Positions 17,993 through 26,973 are shown, counted from the first letter of the stretch. The stretch is 64,000 nt of DNA from Streptomyces roseochromogenus subsp. oscitans DS 12.976 (GCF_000497445.1 NZ_CM002285.1:9203959-9267958), one strand, 5' to 3'. The notes: generated from the sequence alone by a model not told the origin. Numbers and translations are program-made.

Positions 17993-18658
17993 TCAGCTGT
18001 CCGGCGAGTGGGTCAGGTTGCCGATGCCGCGAGGGCGGTCCGGGACACGGGCCAGTCGCCGTGCCAGGTGTGTACGGCAGTCGGGCCACTCTGCCGCGGT
18101 GATCGAGAAGATCGCGGAATCGCGGAGCAGACCGTCCTCACCCGGCACCCACGACCGTGACCAGTTCCGCAGCACGCCCTCGAACCGTGCTCCCACCTTC
18201 TCGATGGCCGCTCGCGAACGGCCGTTGCGTGCGTCCGTCTTCAAGTCGACGCGCGCCACGCCCCAGTTCTCGAATGCGTGCCGGAACAGCAGGAACTTGG
18301 CCTCGGTGTTCAACCCCGTGCCCAGGGCCGACGCCGCCAGCCAGGTGTAACCGACCTCGATCGCGCAGAGACCGTCCCCGGTGGGCCACAGGCGCGGATC
18401 CCAGTAGGCGGTGGCTCCCATGGCCCGCCCCGAAGACTTCTCGACCTGCGCATACGGAGCGAGTTTTCCGGCAGCGGCACGAGCGAGCTGTAGGTCGATG
18501 TACTCCTCGACCTCGCTCGCCCGAGGCACCCACGTGAACCGGTATACGCTCCGGTCCTCCTCCGCCGAAGCGGCCAGGTCTGCGGCATGGCGATGACCCA
18601 AGGGCTCCAGACGCACAAGCGCTCCTTCAAGAACCGGGCCCTCAAGCGTGAATCCCAC
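17993..18658 (-). CDS. GNAT-family N-acetyltransferase
   Basis: A 221-residue RimJ/RimL-like acetyltransferase. It starts with [22 protein letters not shown], typical of the ribosomal-protein N-acetyltransferase subgroup, and contains the acetyl-CoA binding region ([20 protein letters not shown]) and the [20 protein letters not shown] motif. It transfers acetyl from acetyl-CoA to an unknown amine. GTG 18658 has GGAGTG upstream. Its stop lies about 90 bp before the Gnt permease ATG and the two run in the same direction. Confidence 0.88.
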   Translation of the reverse strand: MGFTLEGPVLEGALVRLEPLGHRHAADLAASAEEDRSVYRFTWVPRASEVEEYIDLQLARAAAGKLAPYAQVEKSSGRAMGATAYWDPRLWPTGDGLCAIEVGYTWLAASALGTGLNTEAKFLLFRHAFENWGVARVDLKTDARNGRSRAAIEKVGARFEGVLRNWSRSWVPGEDGLLRDSAIFSITAAEWPDCRTHLARRLARVPDRPRGIGNLTHSPDS

Positions 18659-18913
18659 GGATCATCACTCCTTGCCGGTGCAGACCGTCCGCACCGCATC
18701 CGGGGCGTCAGCGTGCCAGAGTCATCACTCCATGTCGCGCGAATTCTGCCCCGTCATGCGATGACGCTCGCCTCGTGCGTCCCGTCGGACGCGATCCAGC
18801 GAAGGCAGGCCGCGAGCTTGCCGAGCGTGACCGTATGGTCACGTCACGCCTCCAAGTACCGACCCGGGTGGCGCGCAGCCGGGATCCGGGCCGGGCCGGG
18901 CCGACACATGCGA

Positions 18914-19637
18914 TCACAGGCTGAAGACCCGGCGGGCGTTCCCGGACAGGAACAGCTCGGTGGCCTCTTCGTCCACCTTCCCGCGGCCCCGGCCGCGCAG
19001 ATAGTCGACCAGTTCGCGCGGGTAGCGGCGGGCGGTGTAGGCACTGGTGTCGATGTAGACATTGGCGTGCTTGTCGGCTACGGCGATCATCTCCGTGGTC
19101 CGCGGACAGCCGATGTGGCCGCAGACGATGGTCAGTTCGGGGAAGTCGAGCGCGACCTGGTCGATGCAGGGGATGGGGCGTCCGGTTTCGGAGGGGCGCA
19201 GCGGGCCGGTGTGGCCGACCTGGGTGCAGAAGGGGATGCCGAGATCGACGCAGGCGGCGTGCAGCGGGTAGTACAGCCGGTCGGTGGGCGGCAGTTGCCA
19301 CAGCCAGGGCACGATCCGCAGGGCCAGGAAGCCGAGCTCCTCAACAGCGGCGCAGTTCGCGTACGGCCTGGACGGGCCGGGTGAGGTCCGCGCCGGCGGC
19401 CCCGCGCAGCCGTCCGTCGGACTGTGCGACGAACTCGGCCACCTCGTCGTTGCTGATCAGCGGGCCCTGAGGGCCGTACCAGGCCGCCGAGAGACCGATC
19501 TCCACGTCTGCTGCGGCCATGGCGGCCACAGTGGCCTTGACCGGCAACGGCTCCTCCAGGAGTCCCTGCCCCGTCCAGCGACGCAACGACTCGGACATCT
19601 CGTCGCTGTGGGTCACCAGTGGCCACCCAAGAGACAT
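18914..19637 (-). pseudogene. Amidohydrolase-2 family pseudogene
   Basis: A TIM-barrel metal-dependent hydrolase split by a frameshift near 19344: the frame ending RPVQAVRELRRC stops at TGA, and an offset frame continues with EELGFLALRIVPWLWQLPPT. Removing one T would restore the join. The second half keeps the metal-site strands (FCTQVGHTGPLR, IVCGHIGCP, NVYIDTSAYTARRYPRELVDY). However, GRGRGKV is joined straight to DEEATELFLSGNARRVFSL, where family members usually have about 25 further residues including a conserved G(T/S)-(N/D)-(Y/W)-P segment. The N terminus also lacks the usual start region. The copy is probably inactive. Confidence 0.75.
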
Positions 19638-20014
19638 GGGCGACGCGACTTCGGTTGGCTGCGTCCTCGCGTTCGATCTGTCACTGATCAGGAGAGAAGG
19701 GTGCCGCCGGACTGTGGCCCGGCCCGATGGTGTGTGCGGTTTTTGGCCCCCGCTGGTCCGCCGCCCCGGGACTGGCGGACCGGCGCCCTCAAGGACGCTC
19801 TCGCGGCCCTCAAGGACACTCTCGCGGGGTAAACGGAACCTACGCTTCCATCGGTCGTGACGGAAGACCTCCAGATGTGTGGTCCAGGTCACGTCGCCCC
19901 GGCAGCGTAGTGGGTCGGCCGTCGCGCGTGAAGCGCACATGCTCGCCGGACACGGCCTAGAAAGGCTTCGGGCCGTTCCCGTGGTTCTTCGAGCCGGAGA
20001 CATACGATGGCCGA
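19638..20014. other. Intergenic region with tandem repeat
   Basis: This stretch between the broken amidohydrolase and the cyclophilin gene holds a 21-bp tandem duplication but no gene that I can support. It likely contains the promoter of the cyclophilin gene; no clear -35/-10 pair was recognised. Confidence 0.5.
19785..19826. repeat. 21-bp tandem duplication
   Basis: Two head-to-tail copies of a 21-bp unit starting GCCCTCAAGGACG, at 19785-19805 and 19806-19826, differing by one base. It lies in non-coding sequence upstream of both flanking genes and is most simply explained by replication slippage. Confidence 0.85.
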
Positions 20015-20506
20015 ATGACCACAGTTTTGCTGAATACCTCCGCCGGGGACATCACCCTGGAGCTCGACGAGTCGAAGGCGCCGAAGACGGTGGCGAACTT
20101 CGTCGAATATGTGCAGTCCGGTCACTACGACGGCACCATCTTCCACCGGGTGATCTCCGGTTTCATGGTGCAGGGTGGCGGCATGACCGCGGACATGCAA
20201 CAGAAGGCGGCACCGCGGCGGGTGGAGAACGAAGCCAAGAACGGCCTGAGCAACGACAAGTACACGGTGGCGATGGCGCGGACGTCGGACCCGCACTCGG
20301 CGAGCGCGCAGTTCTTCATCAACACCAACGACAACGATTTTCTGAACTACCCGGGCCAGGACGGCTGGGGTTACGCGGTGTTCGGCAAGGTCGCCGCGGG
20401 TACCGAGGTGGTGGATGAGATCGAGGGCGTGCCCACCACGTCCCGTGCCGGGCACGGCGATGTGCCGGTGGAGCCCGTGACGATCGTGTCCGCACAGGTG
20501 GTCTGA
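20015..20506 (+). CDS. Peptidyl-prolyl cis-trans isomerase (cyclophilin)
   Basis: A compact 163-residue cyclophilin without signal peptide, of the bacterial PpiB type. Core motifs are present: TVANFVEYV, the catalytic arginine in GTIFHRVISGFMVQGGG, SNDKYTVAMART, SAQFFINTNDNDFLN and the C-terminal YAVFGKVAAGTEVVDEI. It catalyses cis-trans isomerisation of Xaa-Pro bonds in cytoplasmic folding. Two strong inverted repeats follow the stop and probably end transcription. It is a housekeeping gene, intact, next to a region of decayed genes. Confidence 0.95.
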   Translation: MTTVLLNTSAGDITLELDESKAPKTVANFVEYVQSGHYDGTIFHRVISGFMVQGGGMTADMQQKAAPRRVENEAKNGLSNDKYTVAMARTSDPHSASAQFFINTNDNDFLNYPGQDGWGYAVFGKVAAGTEVVDEIEGVPTTSRAGHGDVPVEPVTIVSAQVV

Positions 20507-20521
20507 GGTCGGTGACCTCAC

Positions 20522-20549
20522 CCGCGTGGCCCCCGGTGAGGCCACGCGG
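20522..20549. terminator. Hairpin terminator 1 after cyclophilin gene
   Basis: A perfect 10-bp stem (CCGCGTGGCC paired with GGCCACGCGG) around an 8-base loop, 16 bp after the cyclophilin stop. No T-run follows, which is common for actinomycete terminators. Confidence 0.7.
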
Positions 20550-20594
20550 TCACTCATCCGGGGCGCGACCAGCGCTCTTCTTCTGGATCACCAC

Positions 20595-20630
20595 GCCTGG
20601 CCGGGGTCCCTCTTCAGGGCCCGGCCAGGC
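20595..20630. terminator. Hairpin terminator 2 after cyclophilin gene
   Basis: A perfect 11-bp stem (GCCTGGCCGGG with CCCGGCCAGGC) whose 14-base loop contains a further CCCT/AGGG pairing. It is the second strong hairpin in about 110 bp and insulates the cyclophilin gene from the kinase gene downstream. Confidence 0.7.
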
Positions 20631-20829
20631 CTCCATGGGCGCAATCGCGGAGTCCACCGCGACCGCTCGGCCGCAGGTCACCCTCAGCGCCCCCGATCGA
20701 GCAGAGCGTCGGCCAACCGCCGTACGCCGTGCGGCAGTTCGGCGGCATCGGCCCGTGATCCGCTCCTGGGGGGATCCTGTGACGGTCGGCCCGATGGCTC
20801 CTGGGACTGATCGCCACTGAGTACACTCT

Positions 20830-22860
20830 GTGACCCGTACGGGACCAGGTGTGTCGGTGTGGGCAGGGAGTGGGGCGGTGCCGGTGACACCGGAGGCCGG
20901 TTACAGGGTCGGGGGTCGGTATCGGCTGCAGGAGCCCATCGGCCAGGGCGGGATGGGCGTCGTCTGGCAGGCCCGGGACGAACTGCTGGACCGGCGTGTC
21001 GCGGTCAAGTGCGCCCGCCCGGACGACGCCAAGGCCGCCCAGCGACTGAAGAAGGAAGCGCGGTACGCCGCGCGGCTGCACCACCCCAACGTCGTAGCCG
21101 TGTTCGACTATGTCGCCGAGGGCGACGCCTGCTGGATCGTCATGGAGTACGTGCCCTCGCGCAGCCTGGCCCAGCTGATGGCCGAGCGCGGACCGCTCTC
21201 CCCTCAGGAGGCCGGCTCGATCGGCGGCCAGATCGCGGCCGCGCTGGCGAAGTCCCACGGCGAGGGCGTGGTGCACGGCGATGTGACGCCGGAGAACATC
21301 CTGGTCACCGATGACGGCGTGGCCCGGCTGACGGACTTCGGGATCGCGCGGGCCCTGTGGAGCGAGGTCACCCAGACCGGCACGCACACCACGACAGGCA
21401 CGGTGCGCGGCAAGCCCCGCTATCTCGCCCCCGAGGTGGCCAAGGGCAAGGCGCCGGACGCGAAGGCCGATGTGTTCTCCCTCGGCGCCAGCCTGTTCGC
21501 GGCGGTCGAAGGCCGCTCGCCCTACGGGGAGTTCGAGCACGTCATGGGCTACCTCGCCAGGGCCCTCGAAGGACATGTGGACGCCCCGCAACAGGCGGGC
21601 CCGCTCACCGCACCGCTCACCGCGCTGCTGCAGGTCGAGCCCGGGAACCGCCCGGACGCCGGCGAGGCACGCAGCCTGCTCACGCGCGCCGCACCGCCGC
21701 CCGCGCACATCCAGGAATACGTCCAGGAGCACCAGCGCCGGAGCGGGCAGGGGGCCGCGCAGGCGACGCTTCGGCTCCGTCCTACGCTGGCCCTGCCGTC
21801 CCTCACGATGTGGCTGCCGCGGAAGCTGCGTGGCCGGCTGACTGGCCGGCGCCGCGCGCTGACGGTCACGGCGGCGGCCCTGGCCGTGGCAGGACTCGCG
21901 ATCGGACTGCTCGCTCTCTTCGGCGCTTGGCCGTTCGGGCACAAGGGCGGCACCGGGCACCGTTCCGACGCCAAGCCCTCGGCGACGGGGCAGGCTCAGG
22001 CCGGTGCCCTGGGCGACGCCCCGAGCGCCGACCCCTGCAAGGTGATGGACGCCGCGTCGCTGAGCCGTTTCGGTCACACCGAACTAGCCCCGGCCTACGG
22101 ACAGTTGAGCCGGTGTGACGTACTGGTGCTGAACTCCGGCGGGGACGAGATCGCCGACGCCGAGGTCGACTTCAGCAGTGATCTCCAACAGTTCGACAGT
22201 GACGTGGCCGTCAGGAAGGTCAGCAACGTCGAAGTCGCCTCCCTGAAGCGGGACGGGGACCAGTGCCTGCGGTTCATCACGACCCCCGACCGCAAGCAGA
22301 TCGTGGTCAACGGCAAGCGGGACGGAACCGGCGCGCCCGACCCTTGCGCCCTGTCCGACGCCGCCGTCGACTATGCGGTCACGGTGCTGGACAAGGGCCC
22401 GGTACCCCGGCGTTCGGCCGTGTGGCCCGCCGACTCCCTGGGCCGACTGGACGCCTGCGCCGTGCTGGACCCGGCCACGCTCAAGAAGGTCCCCGGCCTT
22501 GAGCTGCGGCCCAAGGATCACGGCTTTGCCGACTGGACCTGTGACTGGGCGAGCCCTGACGGTCAAAGCGCCTATGTGCAGCTGCAGTTCACGCAGGACA
22601 ACGACCTGTCCGACAATGGACGGCCCGCGCGGGTGGCCGGAACGACCAGCTATGTCTCCCCCAAGGAGGAGGGGGACGACAGCTGCGTCGTCTACACACC
22701 GCACCGTACGTTCACGGACTCCGTCGGCGAGCGGACCATCGAGCTGTTCCGGCTGACCCTCAAGGAACAGGGGCAGCAGAACGCCAAGGTGTGCGACGAC
22801 GCCAAGTCGGTCGCGGGCGCCGCCGTACAGAACATCGAGAAGAGGCTGCCCGCGAAATGA
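20830..22860 (+). CDS. Membrane Ser/Thr protein kinase
   Basis: A PknB-like kinase. The N-terminal domain has the glycine loop GQGGMG (about residues 38-43), VAVK with Lys60, a catalytic loop reading HGDVTPEN (Asp151, Asn156), DFGIA (Asp169) and the APE-like YLAPEV. The usual Arg before the catalytic Asp and the usual Lys after it are replaced by Gly and Thr. One membrane span (about residues 343-365) separates the kinase from an extracytoplasmic region with six or more cysteines and two DUF3558-like repeats. GTG 20830 gives the longest form; GTG 20878 has a better GGGAG ribosome site. An FHA-domain gene follows in the same direction. Confidence 0.9.
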   Translation: MTRTGPGVSVWAGSGAVPVTPEAGYRVGGRYRLQEPIGQGGMGVVWQARDELLDRRVAVKCARPDDAKAAQRLKKEARYAARLHHPNVVAVFDYVAEGDACWIVMEYVPSRSLAQLMAERGPLSPQEAGSIGGQIAAALAKSHGEGVVHGDVTPENILVTDDGVARLTDFGIARALWSEVTQTGTHTTTGTVRGKPRYLAPEVAKGKAPDAKADVFSLGASLFAAVEGRSPYGEFEHVMGYLARALEGHVDAPQQAGPLTAPLTALLQVEPGNRPDAGEARSLLTRAAPPPAHIQEYVQEHQRRSGQGAAQATLRLRPTLALPSLTMWLPRKLRGRLTGRRRALTVTAAALAVAGLAIGLLALFGAWPFGHKGGTGHRSDAKPSATGQAQAGALGDAPSADPCKVMDAASLSRFGHTELAPAYGQLSRCDVLVLNSGGDEIADAEVDFSSDLQQFDSDVAVRKVSNVEVASLKRDGDQCLRFITTPDRKQIVVNGKRDGTGAPDPCALSDAAVDYAVTVLDKGPVPRRSAVWPADSLGRLDACAVLDPATLKKVPGLELRPKDHGFADWTCDWASPDGQSAYVQLQFTQDNDLSDNGRPARVAGTTSYVSPKEEGDDSCVVYTPHRTFTDSVGERTIELFRLTLKEQGQQNAKVCDDAKSVAGAAVQNIEKRLPAK

Positions 22861-22931
22861 CCCGGCCCGCAAAATGACTCTGACCGGACAATGAGCCTGA
22901 CCGGACGACAGACCCGCCCCGGAATACGAAC

Positions 22932-23735
22932 ATGACACAGACGCCGACCGGCATGACACAGCCACCGACCCGAGTTCTCCCCGCCACCCACGGCAGCCTC
23001 GCGCGCGGCGTCTCGGCGCCGGTGACGGGCACGCTCTTCGCCCTCGCGCTCACCGGCGGCATCACACTCCGGCCGGGGGAGGGACGCGAGGTCCTGTTCG
23101 GCCGCAACAGGCCCGAGGTCCACGTCTGTCTGGGCGAGGACGATCCGCGCGTCAGCCGCCACCAGGGCACGCTCACGCATCGGGACGGCCGGTGGTGGCT
23201 GAGCACCAGCGGGCAGCTGCCGATCCGCTGCGCCGAGGGCCGTCTGCTCTTCCGCGGCGAGGAGCCGCTCCCGCTGTCCACCGGCTACACCCCGCTGTTC
23301 GTCCAGGGCTCGCGGGGACGCGAGCACCTGCTCGAGGTCTTCGTCACCGGCGCCGACGACGAGCCTCCGCGCCCCCGGCACGCGGACGTCACCCGCCCGC
23401 CGCGGGTGTGGGTGCTGACCGAACAGGAGAAACTGGCCCTCGTCGTACTCGGCCCGCGCTATCTGCTGCACGAGCCGAGGCCGCAGCCCCTGACCTGGAA
23501 GCAGACGGCAGCCCAGCTCGTCGACTTGCAACCGGGGGCGAGCTGGACGAACAAGCGCGTCGAGCACATCGTCAACGCCGTGCGCGCCCGGCTGTCCCGC
23601 GATGGAGTGCCGTATCTGACCCGCGAGGAGGTCGGCGAACCGGTCGGCAACGCCCTGAACGACCATCTCCTGTGCGCCCTGCTGACCTCCACGACTCTCG
23701 TCCCGATGGACCTGGCCCTCGTCGAGGCGACCTGA
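22932..23735 (+). CDS. FHA-domain protein
   Basis: A 267-residue cytoplasmic protein. Residues about 45-110 form an FHA phosphothreonine-binding domain (VLFGRNRPEVHV, DPRVSRHQG, WWLSTSGQLPIRC). The C-terminal half (LTEQEKLALVVLGPRYLL, then WKQTAAQLVDL and VEHIVNAVRARLSRDG) resembles a winged-helix region and could bind DNA or another partner. It lies 71 bp after the Ser/Thr kinase gene, so it is a probable substrate or partner of that kinase. The short gap between the genes contains an imperfect repeat of about 17 bp built on CTGACCGGAC. Confidence 0.8.
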   Translation: MTQTPTGMTQPPTRVLPATHGSLARGVSAPVTGTLFALALTGGITLRPGEGREVLFGRNRPEVHVCLGEDDPRVSRHQGTLTHRDGRWWLSTSGQLPIRCAEGRLLFRGEEPLPLSTGYTPLFVQGSRGREHLLEVFVTGADDEPPRPRHADVTRPPRVWVLTEQEKLALVVLGPRYLLHEPRPQPLTWKQTAAQLVDLQPGASWTNKRVEHIVNAVRARLSRDGVPYLTREEVGEPVGNALNDHLLCALLTSTTLVPMDLALVEAT

Positions 23736-23814
23736 CCCCGACGCCCCGCCCGCGAGCCACCGCGGACCACCGGGCCCGGGACCCCTCCCGACCGCTGCGC
23801 CTACGCTCCCCGCC

Positions 23815-24615
23815 ATGCCCACCTCATCACGATGTGCGCTCCGGACCGCCGTCCTGCTCGCCGCCGCAGCGGCCATGGGCGCGACCGCGTCGTACCCGTC
23901 CTCCGCCTCGGCCGCCGCGCACCCGCGGCTCGTCGTCACCCACGGCGGCACCACGGCACACCCGGCCGTGTACGACGGTCACGGTCACACCGTCGCCGGC
24001 ATCACGGTCGAGGCGAACCATGTGATCGTGGAGAACTACCGGGTCACCCGGCCCAAGGCGCCCGGCATCGAGATCACCGGCGACGACATCACCATACGGA
24101 ACAACACCGTCACCAGCCCGCACGGCGGCGACGGTGACGGGATGCGCTTCTTCGGAGACGACCTGAGGATCCAGCACAACACCGTCCGAGGCGCCTCCAA
24201 CCGCTACGGTCACGCCGACTGCATGCAGACCTTCGCCAGCGACACCCCGCCCAGTCGGCATGTGCTGATCGAGGGGAACCGCTGCGAGCACATCGACAAC
24301 ATGTGCGTGATGGCCGAGGGGCCCAATGACGGGGAGGGTGACGGTCACGGCCACACCTTCGGCTTCACGATCCGCGGCAACTACTGCGAGACCCTGAGGG
24401 CGTCCCAGGCCCTGATGTTCGAGGACGTGCAGCACGTCACCATCGTCGGCAACACCTTCGCCGCCCCCACCGACCACGCCATCGGCCTGGCCATCCACTC
24501 CATGAGCGCCCACGTCTGCGGCAACAGGACCAACCCCCGCGTCCGTTACGAGGTCGGCATCGACGCCTCCTCCCGGCCCGGCTACCGCGGCCCGAAGCCG
24601 GGCGGCCCTCCCTGA
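23815..24615 (+). CDS. Secreted right-handed beta-helix protein
   Basis: A 266-residue protein with a signal peptide (residues 1 to about 34, ending SASAAA). The mature part repeats the pattern of parallel beta-helix coils: GITVEANHVIVENYRV, ITGDDITIRNNTVTS, FFGDDLRIQHNTVRG, VLIEGNRCEHIDN and VTIVGNTFAAP. Such folds occur in pectate lyases and other carbohydrate-active or surface proteins. It has a GHADCMQTF segment often seen in actinobacterial parallel beta-helix proteins. It is probably extracellular; the substrate is unknown. Confidence 0.8.
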   Translation: MPTSSRCALRTAVLLAAAAAMGATASYPSSASAAAHPRLVVTHGGTTAHPAVYDGHGHTVAGITVEANHVIVENYRVTRPKAPGIEITGDDITIRNNTVTSPHGGDGDGMRFFGDDLRIQHNTVRGASNRYGHADCMQTFASDTPPSRHVLIEGNRCEHIDNMCVMAEGPNDGEGDGHGHTFGFTIRGNYCETLRASQALMFEDVQHVTIVGNTFAAPTDHAIGLAIHSMSAHVCGNRTNPRVRYEVGIDASSRPGYRGPKPGGPP

Positions 24616-24984
24616 TCGCTCCCGGCCCGGACCGGCGTCAGTGCGATCCGGCCCTGCGCAGGCGCGAGGTCCTGTGATCCTTCGCTCGACCAACCGGCCG
24701 GTTTGGGCTCCTCGCCGAAGACCCAGGGCGCCAGGCGAAGCGGACCGCTCCGACGTCGAGGTGGCCAGGCCGGGAGTGTGCCAGGGGGCGATCCTGCCAG
24801 GCGCCCACCGGGAGCCGAATCGGGCTTTGGACCTACGACAGGAGACCGGAGCTTCGGTTGTTCGGCCGAAGCCGCTGTCTGGTGGGGGCCGAGCAAGGTG
24901 GACACAGGAAACCGGTCGGGGCCGCTGAGCGTCATCTGAGTGAGAGAGCGACCCAATCGGCGAAGAAGCTCGGGGGACGCGGCG
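24616..24984. other. Intergenic region, no gene recognised
   Basis: About 370 bp follow the beta-helix gene. Several frames stay open, but none has a ribosome site or protein-like composition. No repeat or strong hairpin was noticed. It should contain the promoter of the membrane protein gene. Confidence 0.5.
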
Positions 24985-25647
24985 ATGACTTCCTGGCGCG
25001 AGCCGCTGTGGCCGTGGCTGCGCGTGCTGATCTTCCTGGCGGCGGCGGGCGGGATCGCCGCCTGTGCGTTATGGGCGGCCGGGCGGTACGACGACGTCAT
25101 GGCCTTCCGGCAGGCGTCCGTCTGCCACGGCACGGCCCACCACGGCTGTCTGGTGCAGGCGTCGGGCACGGTAGTCGACCGGCGCACCAGTGAGTCCTGC
25201 ACCACCGACAGCAACGGCGTCGAGCACTGCACCACCAGCTACGAGCTTCGGGTGCGCCGCCCGGATCGCACGCAGTGGCTCGGCGTCGACGCGGGCACGT
25301 ACGACGATGCGCACCGGGGCGACCCCGCGGAACTGCGGATCTGGCACGGTGCGGTCGTGCGCATGACGGTGGACGGCCACACCGAGACCTACTCTCCGCC
25401 CTCCTCGGACTCGATGGCCTGGCGGCTGAGCGGGGCCTGGCTGTTCCTGGGCCTGGGGTCTTGGGCGGTCGTGAGCGGGCGGCCCTCGGAACTGATCGCG
25501 TTCCCGAACTTCGGATGGCTGTGGCTGACCATCCCGTTCGTCATGGTGGTCCATGGCGTCCTGCTCGGCGACGTCCCGGAGCTGGCCTGGGCCGGGCTGA
25601 TGGGCGCCTTCGGCGTCGCGTGGATGGTCTTCGCCTGGCGGATGTGA
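24985..25647 (+). CDS. Hypothetical membrane protein
   Basis: A 220-residue protein with one N-terminal span (WLRVLIFLAAAGGIAACALW), an extracytoplasmic domain of about 110 residues with four cysteines (including SESCTTD and EHCTTS), and three further hydrophobic segments at the C terminus. Its layout resembles a family of actinobacterial membrane proteins in which a surface loop is followed by DUF3592-like features, but I cannot assign a domain with certainty. ATG 24985 is chosen because GGGGGAC precedes it. Confidence 0.65.
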   Translation: MTSWREPLWPWLRVLIFLAAAGGIAACALWAAGRYDDVMAFRQASVCHGTAHHGCLVQASGTVVDRRTSESCTTDSNGVEHCTTSYELRVRRPDRTQWLGVDAGTYDDAHRGDPAELRIWHGAVVRMTVDGHTETYSPPSSDSMAWRLSGAWLFLGLGSWAVVSGRPSELIAFPNFGWLWLTIPFVMVVHGVLLGDVPELAWAGLMGAFGVAWMVFAWRM

Positions 25648-25709
25648 CCGGCGGACACGGAACGTGGAACAGCGTGCCGCCGGCCACGCCCGCCTGTGAG
25701 GTGGCCTGA

Positions 25710-25985
25710 TCAGAAGTCGACGATCTCGGTGTCGTCGATGCGGGCCACGGATTCCTGCCGGAAGCGCTTGTCGTAGGCGGCGCGGATCTTCTCGATCTTG
25801 CCGCTGTCGGCGGTGGCGGGCACCCGGCCCGCGCCTCGGCGACCGGCAGGTCAGGCCGGCCGGGAAGCGCGGGGTGACGAACTCGTCGACGAAAGCGTGG
25901 AACTGTCTGCCGGTCACCGGAGGGCCGCCGTCCGGCTTGGGCGTTCCGAACAGAAGCTCGGTCTGCGTCGGCCCCGCCGGACTCC
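25710..25985 (-). pseudogene. DUF3574 protein remnant
   Basis: On the minus strand the frame starting near 25985 gives [18 protein letters not shown] and [17 protein letters not shown], the N-terminal half of DUF3574 proteins. After a frame change the sequence continues with [19 protein letters not shown] and ends at TGA 25710, which is the family's C terminus. About 30-40 residues expected between the halves are missing and the signal peptide is absent. The gene is broken by an internal deletion with frameshift. Confidence 0.65.
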
Positions 25986-26049
25986 AGCTCGGGTGTCAGC
26001 TTCAGGCGGTAGGGCACACCTACCGGATCCTGGAGGCCGGCTCGGCCCC

Positions 26050-26264
26050 CGGCACCCCACCCTCATCTCGATCAACAAGGTGTACAACGGAACGTCCGAT
26101 CTGGAGCTCAACCTGCGGATGGACGGGAACTCCCTGTTGTCACCGGATCCCGAGTTGTTGTTCAGCCGCTACAGCAAGCGTTACTTCCCGACCGCCGACG
26201 ACGGCACCTTCACCGTCACCGATCAGCACGGCGGCCGGCACCGCGCCCGCACCCGGTCGTCGTG
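26050..26264 (+). other. Unidentified protein-like fragment
   Basis: The plus-strand frame in this stretch has good protein character ([20 protein letters not shown], then [19 protein letters not shown]) but starts and ends abruptly between two broken genes on the other strand. I do not recognise the family. It is probably another piece of a lost gene in this decay zone. Confidence 0.35.
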
Positions 26265-26547
26265 TCAGGCGTTGACCGTGCTGCGGTCGATGATCTCCTG
26301 ACCGGCCGGCAGTGCCTGGACCAGTTCGGGGGTGGTCGGCCCCCCATGCTTTCGGCGGCGGTGGTGGTGGTCACGACCAGCGGGATGCCCAGCACGGTCG
26401 CCGCCCGCGCCAGTGCCACCACGTTGTGCTTCAGCTCGCCGACGGGATGTGCCGGACGCCGGACAGGAGGCCAACCTGCTGATCCACGAGCACCACGACG
26501 GCGTTCTCCCGGGTGACCGGCTCCAGCAACGCGCTGCGCTCGCTCAT
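26265..26547 (-). pseudogene. Isochorismatase-family hydrolase pseudogene
   Basis: An ATG at 26547 starts a normal isochorismatase-like N terminus (MSERSALLEPVTRENAVVVL, then VDQQVGLLSGVRHIP). One base out of frame it continues with VGELKHNVVALARAATVLG and IPLVVTTTTAAESM. A second shift leads to [20 protein letters not shown] and RSTVNA, ended by TGA where a Trp codon is usual. Only about 90 of some 200 residues remain. Two frameshifts, one nonsense change and a 3' truncation make it inactive. It abuts the truncated MarR gene at its 5' end, where the divergent regulator would normally be read. Confidence 0.75.
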
Positions 26548-26555
26548 CTTTCACT

Positions 26556-26973
26556 CCTTCGAGGTCGAGTCACCGCCCTCGCCGAGCAGGGCTTCGACGA
26601 CATCCAGCCCCGCGCCGGTGCCGTCCTGGCCTGCCTGCGCCCCGGCGGCATCCGGGCCAGCGAACTCGCCCGCGCCTCGGGACAGCACAAGCAGGTCATC
26701 GGCTCCCTCATCGACGGCCTCGAACGTCTCGGCTACGTCGGACGCACACCCGACCCCGCGGACCGCCGTGCCAAACTGATCTGCCCCACCGAACGCGGCC
26801 TCCTCCAGATGCAGGCCGCCGCCTCCATCATGCGCGCGATCGAGGAGCGCCACGCGAGGGCACTGGGCGATCAGGAGTACGCCGCCTTCAAGACGGCTCT
26901 GCGCCGAGTGGCCGACCTCCAGTGCGAGGCCATCGCCACAGGCCCCGCACCGTCGCGCGGCCAGGGCAGCTGA
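26556..26973 (+). pseudogene. MarR-family regulator, N-terminally truncated
   Basis: From about 26556 the frame codes for a MarR winged helix: GFDDIQPRAGAVLACLRPGG, the recognition region ASELARASGQHKQVIGSLID, and the wing YVGRTPDPADRRAKL, then helices to the C terminus. The first 20-30 residues, which form dimer helix 1, and a start codon are missing; the frame runs back antisense through the broken isochorismatase gene. MarR regulators often control divergent hydrolase genes, so both probably decayed together after a deletion at their shared promoter. Confidence 0.65.

Noticed and set aside
19785..19826. Possible CRISPR array
   Set aside because: The two copies are directly adjacent without spacer and no cas gene is present; it is a simple tandem duplication.
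20614..22077. A 487-codon minus-strand frame
   Set aside because: It overlaps the kinase gene on the opposite strand and has no recognisable protein features.
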